Assembly: GCA_964576265.1 (NCBI GenBank)
Contig: CAZNVB010000035.1
Location: forward strand, 1-33,172
From: CAZNVB01 sp964576265
Lineage (GTDB): Bacteria > Acidobacteriota > Aminicenantia > Aminicenantales > UBA8522
Direction of reading: 5' to 3'
Length of the DNA stretch: 33,172 bases
In this document: piece after piece, positions 32,827 to 33,172 of the stretch
Numbering within the stretch: the stretch's first letter is position 1
Layout: every line of letters starts with the position of its first letter
Made by a program: the position numbers and the translations under genes
The notes under the pieces: generated by a model
Told to the model about the DNA's origin: nothing
Database searches by the model: none
The model's input: only the letters and a program-made list of their open reading frames with translations

Positions 32827-33172
32827 TTACAAAAACACCAGCCGGCCGAAAAACTCCGGACGATGAAAATCCGGCTTGGGGGCGAGAACCGGGTTCCAGG
32901 CTCCATAATGAGGAACAGCCGTTTCATCGCCGCACTTATAGAAATTGCCTCGGGCCTCTCGTCCGGACGAAATCCGTTCTCCATAATATTTTTCAAACAG
33001 GGCAAGGGGCATTTGATAAGCCAGCGTCCAGCAATCCGCGCCGTGGGGACCGTCGATCGGGGCCTTGACCGAAGGGACAATTTCGAAGCCTTTCAAATCC
33101 TCCGCTGGGATGGGAGCCCGATGATGACGGTCCGGCCCGAAATAGATCAGCATCGCTCCGATAGCGTTTGTC
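32827..33172 (-). CDS. C-terminal part of a CBM9-like carbohydrate-binding-domain protein (runs off window)
   Basis: About 114 residues are visible before the TAA stop; the frame stays open to the window edge, so the beginning lies outside. An internal ATG at 33153 is not the start, since codons upstream (reading TNAIGA before MLIYFG) continue the domain. The segment WTLAYQMPLALFEKYYG, then GNFYKCGDETAVPHYGAWNPV and FHRPEFFGRLVF, matches the end of CBM9-like domains common in secreted proteins of glycan-degrading bacteria. These bind sugars, often through aromatic residues. It could be a stand-alone CBM9-like protein or the tail of a larger enzyme. Confidence 0.85.
   Translation of the reverse strand, partial: TNAIGAMLIYFGPDRHHRAPIPAEDLKGFEIVPSVKAPIDGPHGADCWTLAYQMPLALFEKYYGERISSGREARGNFYKCGDETAVPHYGAWNPVLAPKPDFHRPEFFGRLVFL

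Overview
The window reads as ordinary chromosomal DNA of an anaerobic, fermentative, Gram-negative-type bacterium with fairly high G+C. Gene style and content suggest Acidobacteriota, most likely Candidatus Aminicenantes, but no rRNA or marker gene is present, so this is an inference. The content includes a fused ADP-forming acetate-CoA ligase, Kbl plus SDR-type threonine dehydrogenase, histidine ammonia-lyase, a stand-alone acetylating aldehyde dehydrogenase and Tat-exported GH109. There is no tRNA, rRNA, CRISPR array, phage or intact insertion sequence. Consensus-like sigma-70 promoters can be read in front of many genes, several only 8-20 nt from the start codon.

Layout. 1-2.3 kb: a two-gene minus-strand unit, a double-domain MerR regulator and a B12-binding radical SAM enzyme, whose promoter abuts a decayed DUF169 gene. 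2.5-5.9 kb (minus): an SDR lacking the usual catalytic Ser, a HAD phosphatase, and histidine ammonia-lyase with an unusual Ala-Cys-Gly cofactor triad. 6.2-9.7 kb (plus): an exported NlpE-like protein and the acetate-CoA ligase (ADP-forming)-GNAT fusion. 9.9-12.1 kb (minus): a tight pair of PurM-like and single-module PurL-like proteins, the latter with a Cys cluster. 12.4-19.9 kb (plus): acetylating aldehyde dehydrogenase, DUF362 protein, a serine-palmitoyltransferase-type alpha-oxoamine synthase and two GT-C membrane glycosyltransferases. 20.0-23.8 kb (minus): an acpS / AMP-forming acetyl-CoA synthetase / acyl carrier protein / kbl operon behind a promoter with perfect -35 and -10 hexamers. 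23.9-29.8 kb: MFS transporter, a small REP-like repeat, a YdfG-type dehydrogenase divergent from threonine dehydrogenase, a DUF1028-TPR protein and GH109. 29.8-32.6 kb (minus): a BtuFCD/FecBCD-type ABC importer. 32.8 kb to the end: the 3' part of a CBM9-like protein running off the window.

How the genes fit together. Threonine can be oxidised by the SDR-type Tdh and cleaved by Kbl to glycine and acetyl-CoA. Acetyl-CoA can yield ATP plus acetate through the ADP-forming ligase, or acetaldehyde through the acylating dehydrogenase. HutH opens histidine degradation, though no hutU/hutI is nearby. The B12-type importer could feed the radical SAM enzyme. The most unusual part is the Kbl operon: this family normally uses free acetyl-CoA, yet here it is packaged with its own carrier protein, acetate-activating enzyme and phosphopantetheinyl transferase, while a second, SPT-type oxoamine synthase lies 4 kb away. 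This may be a carrier-protein-dependent amino-ketone or lipid pathway.
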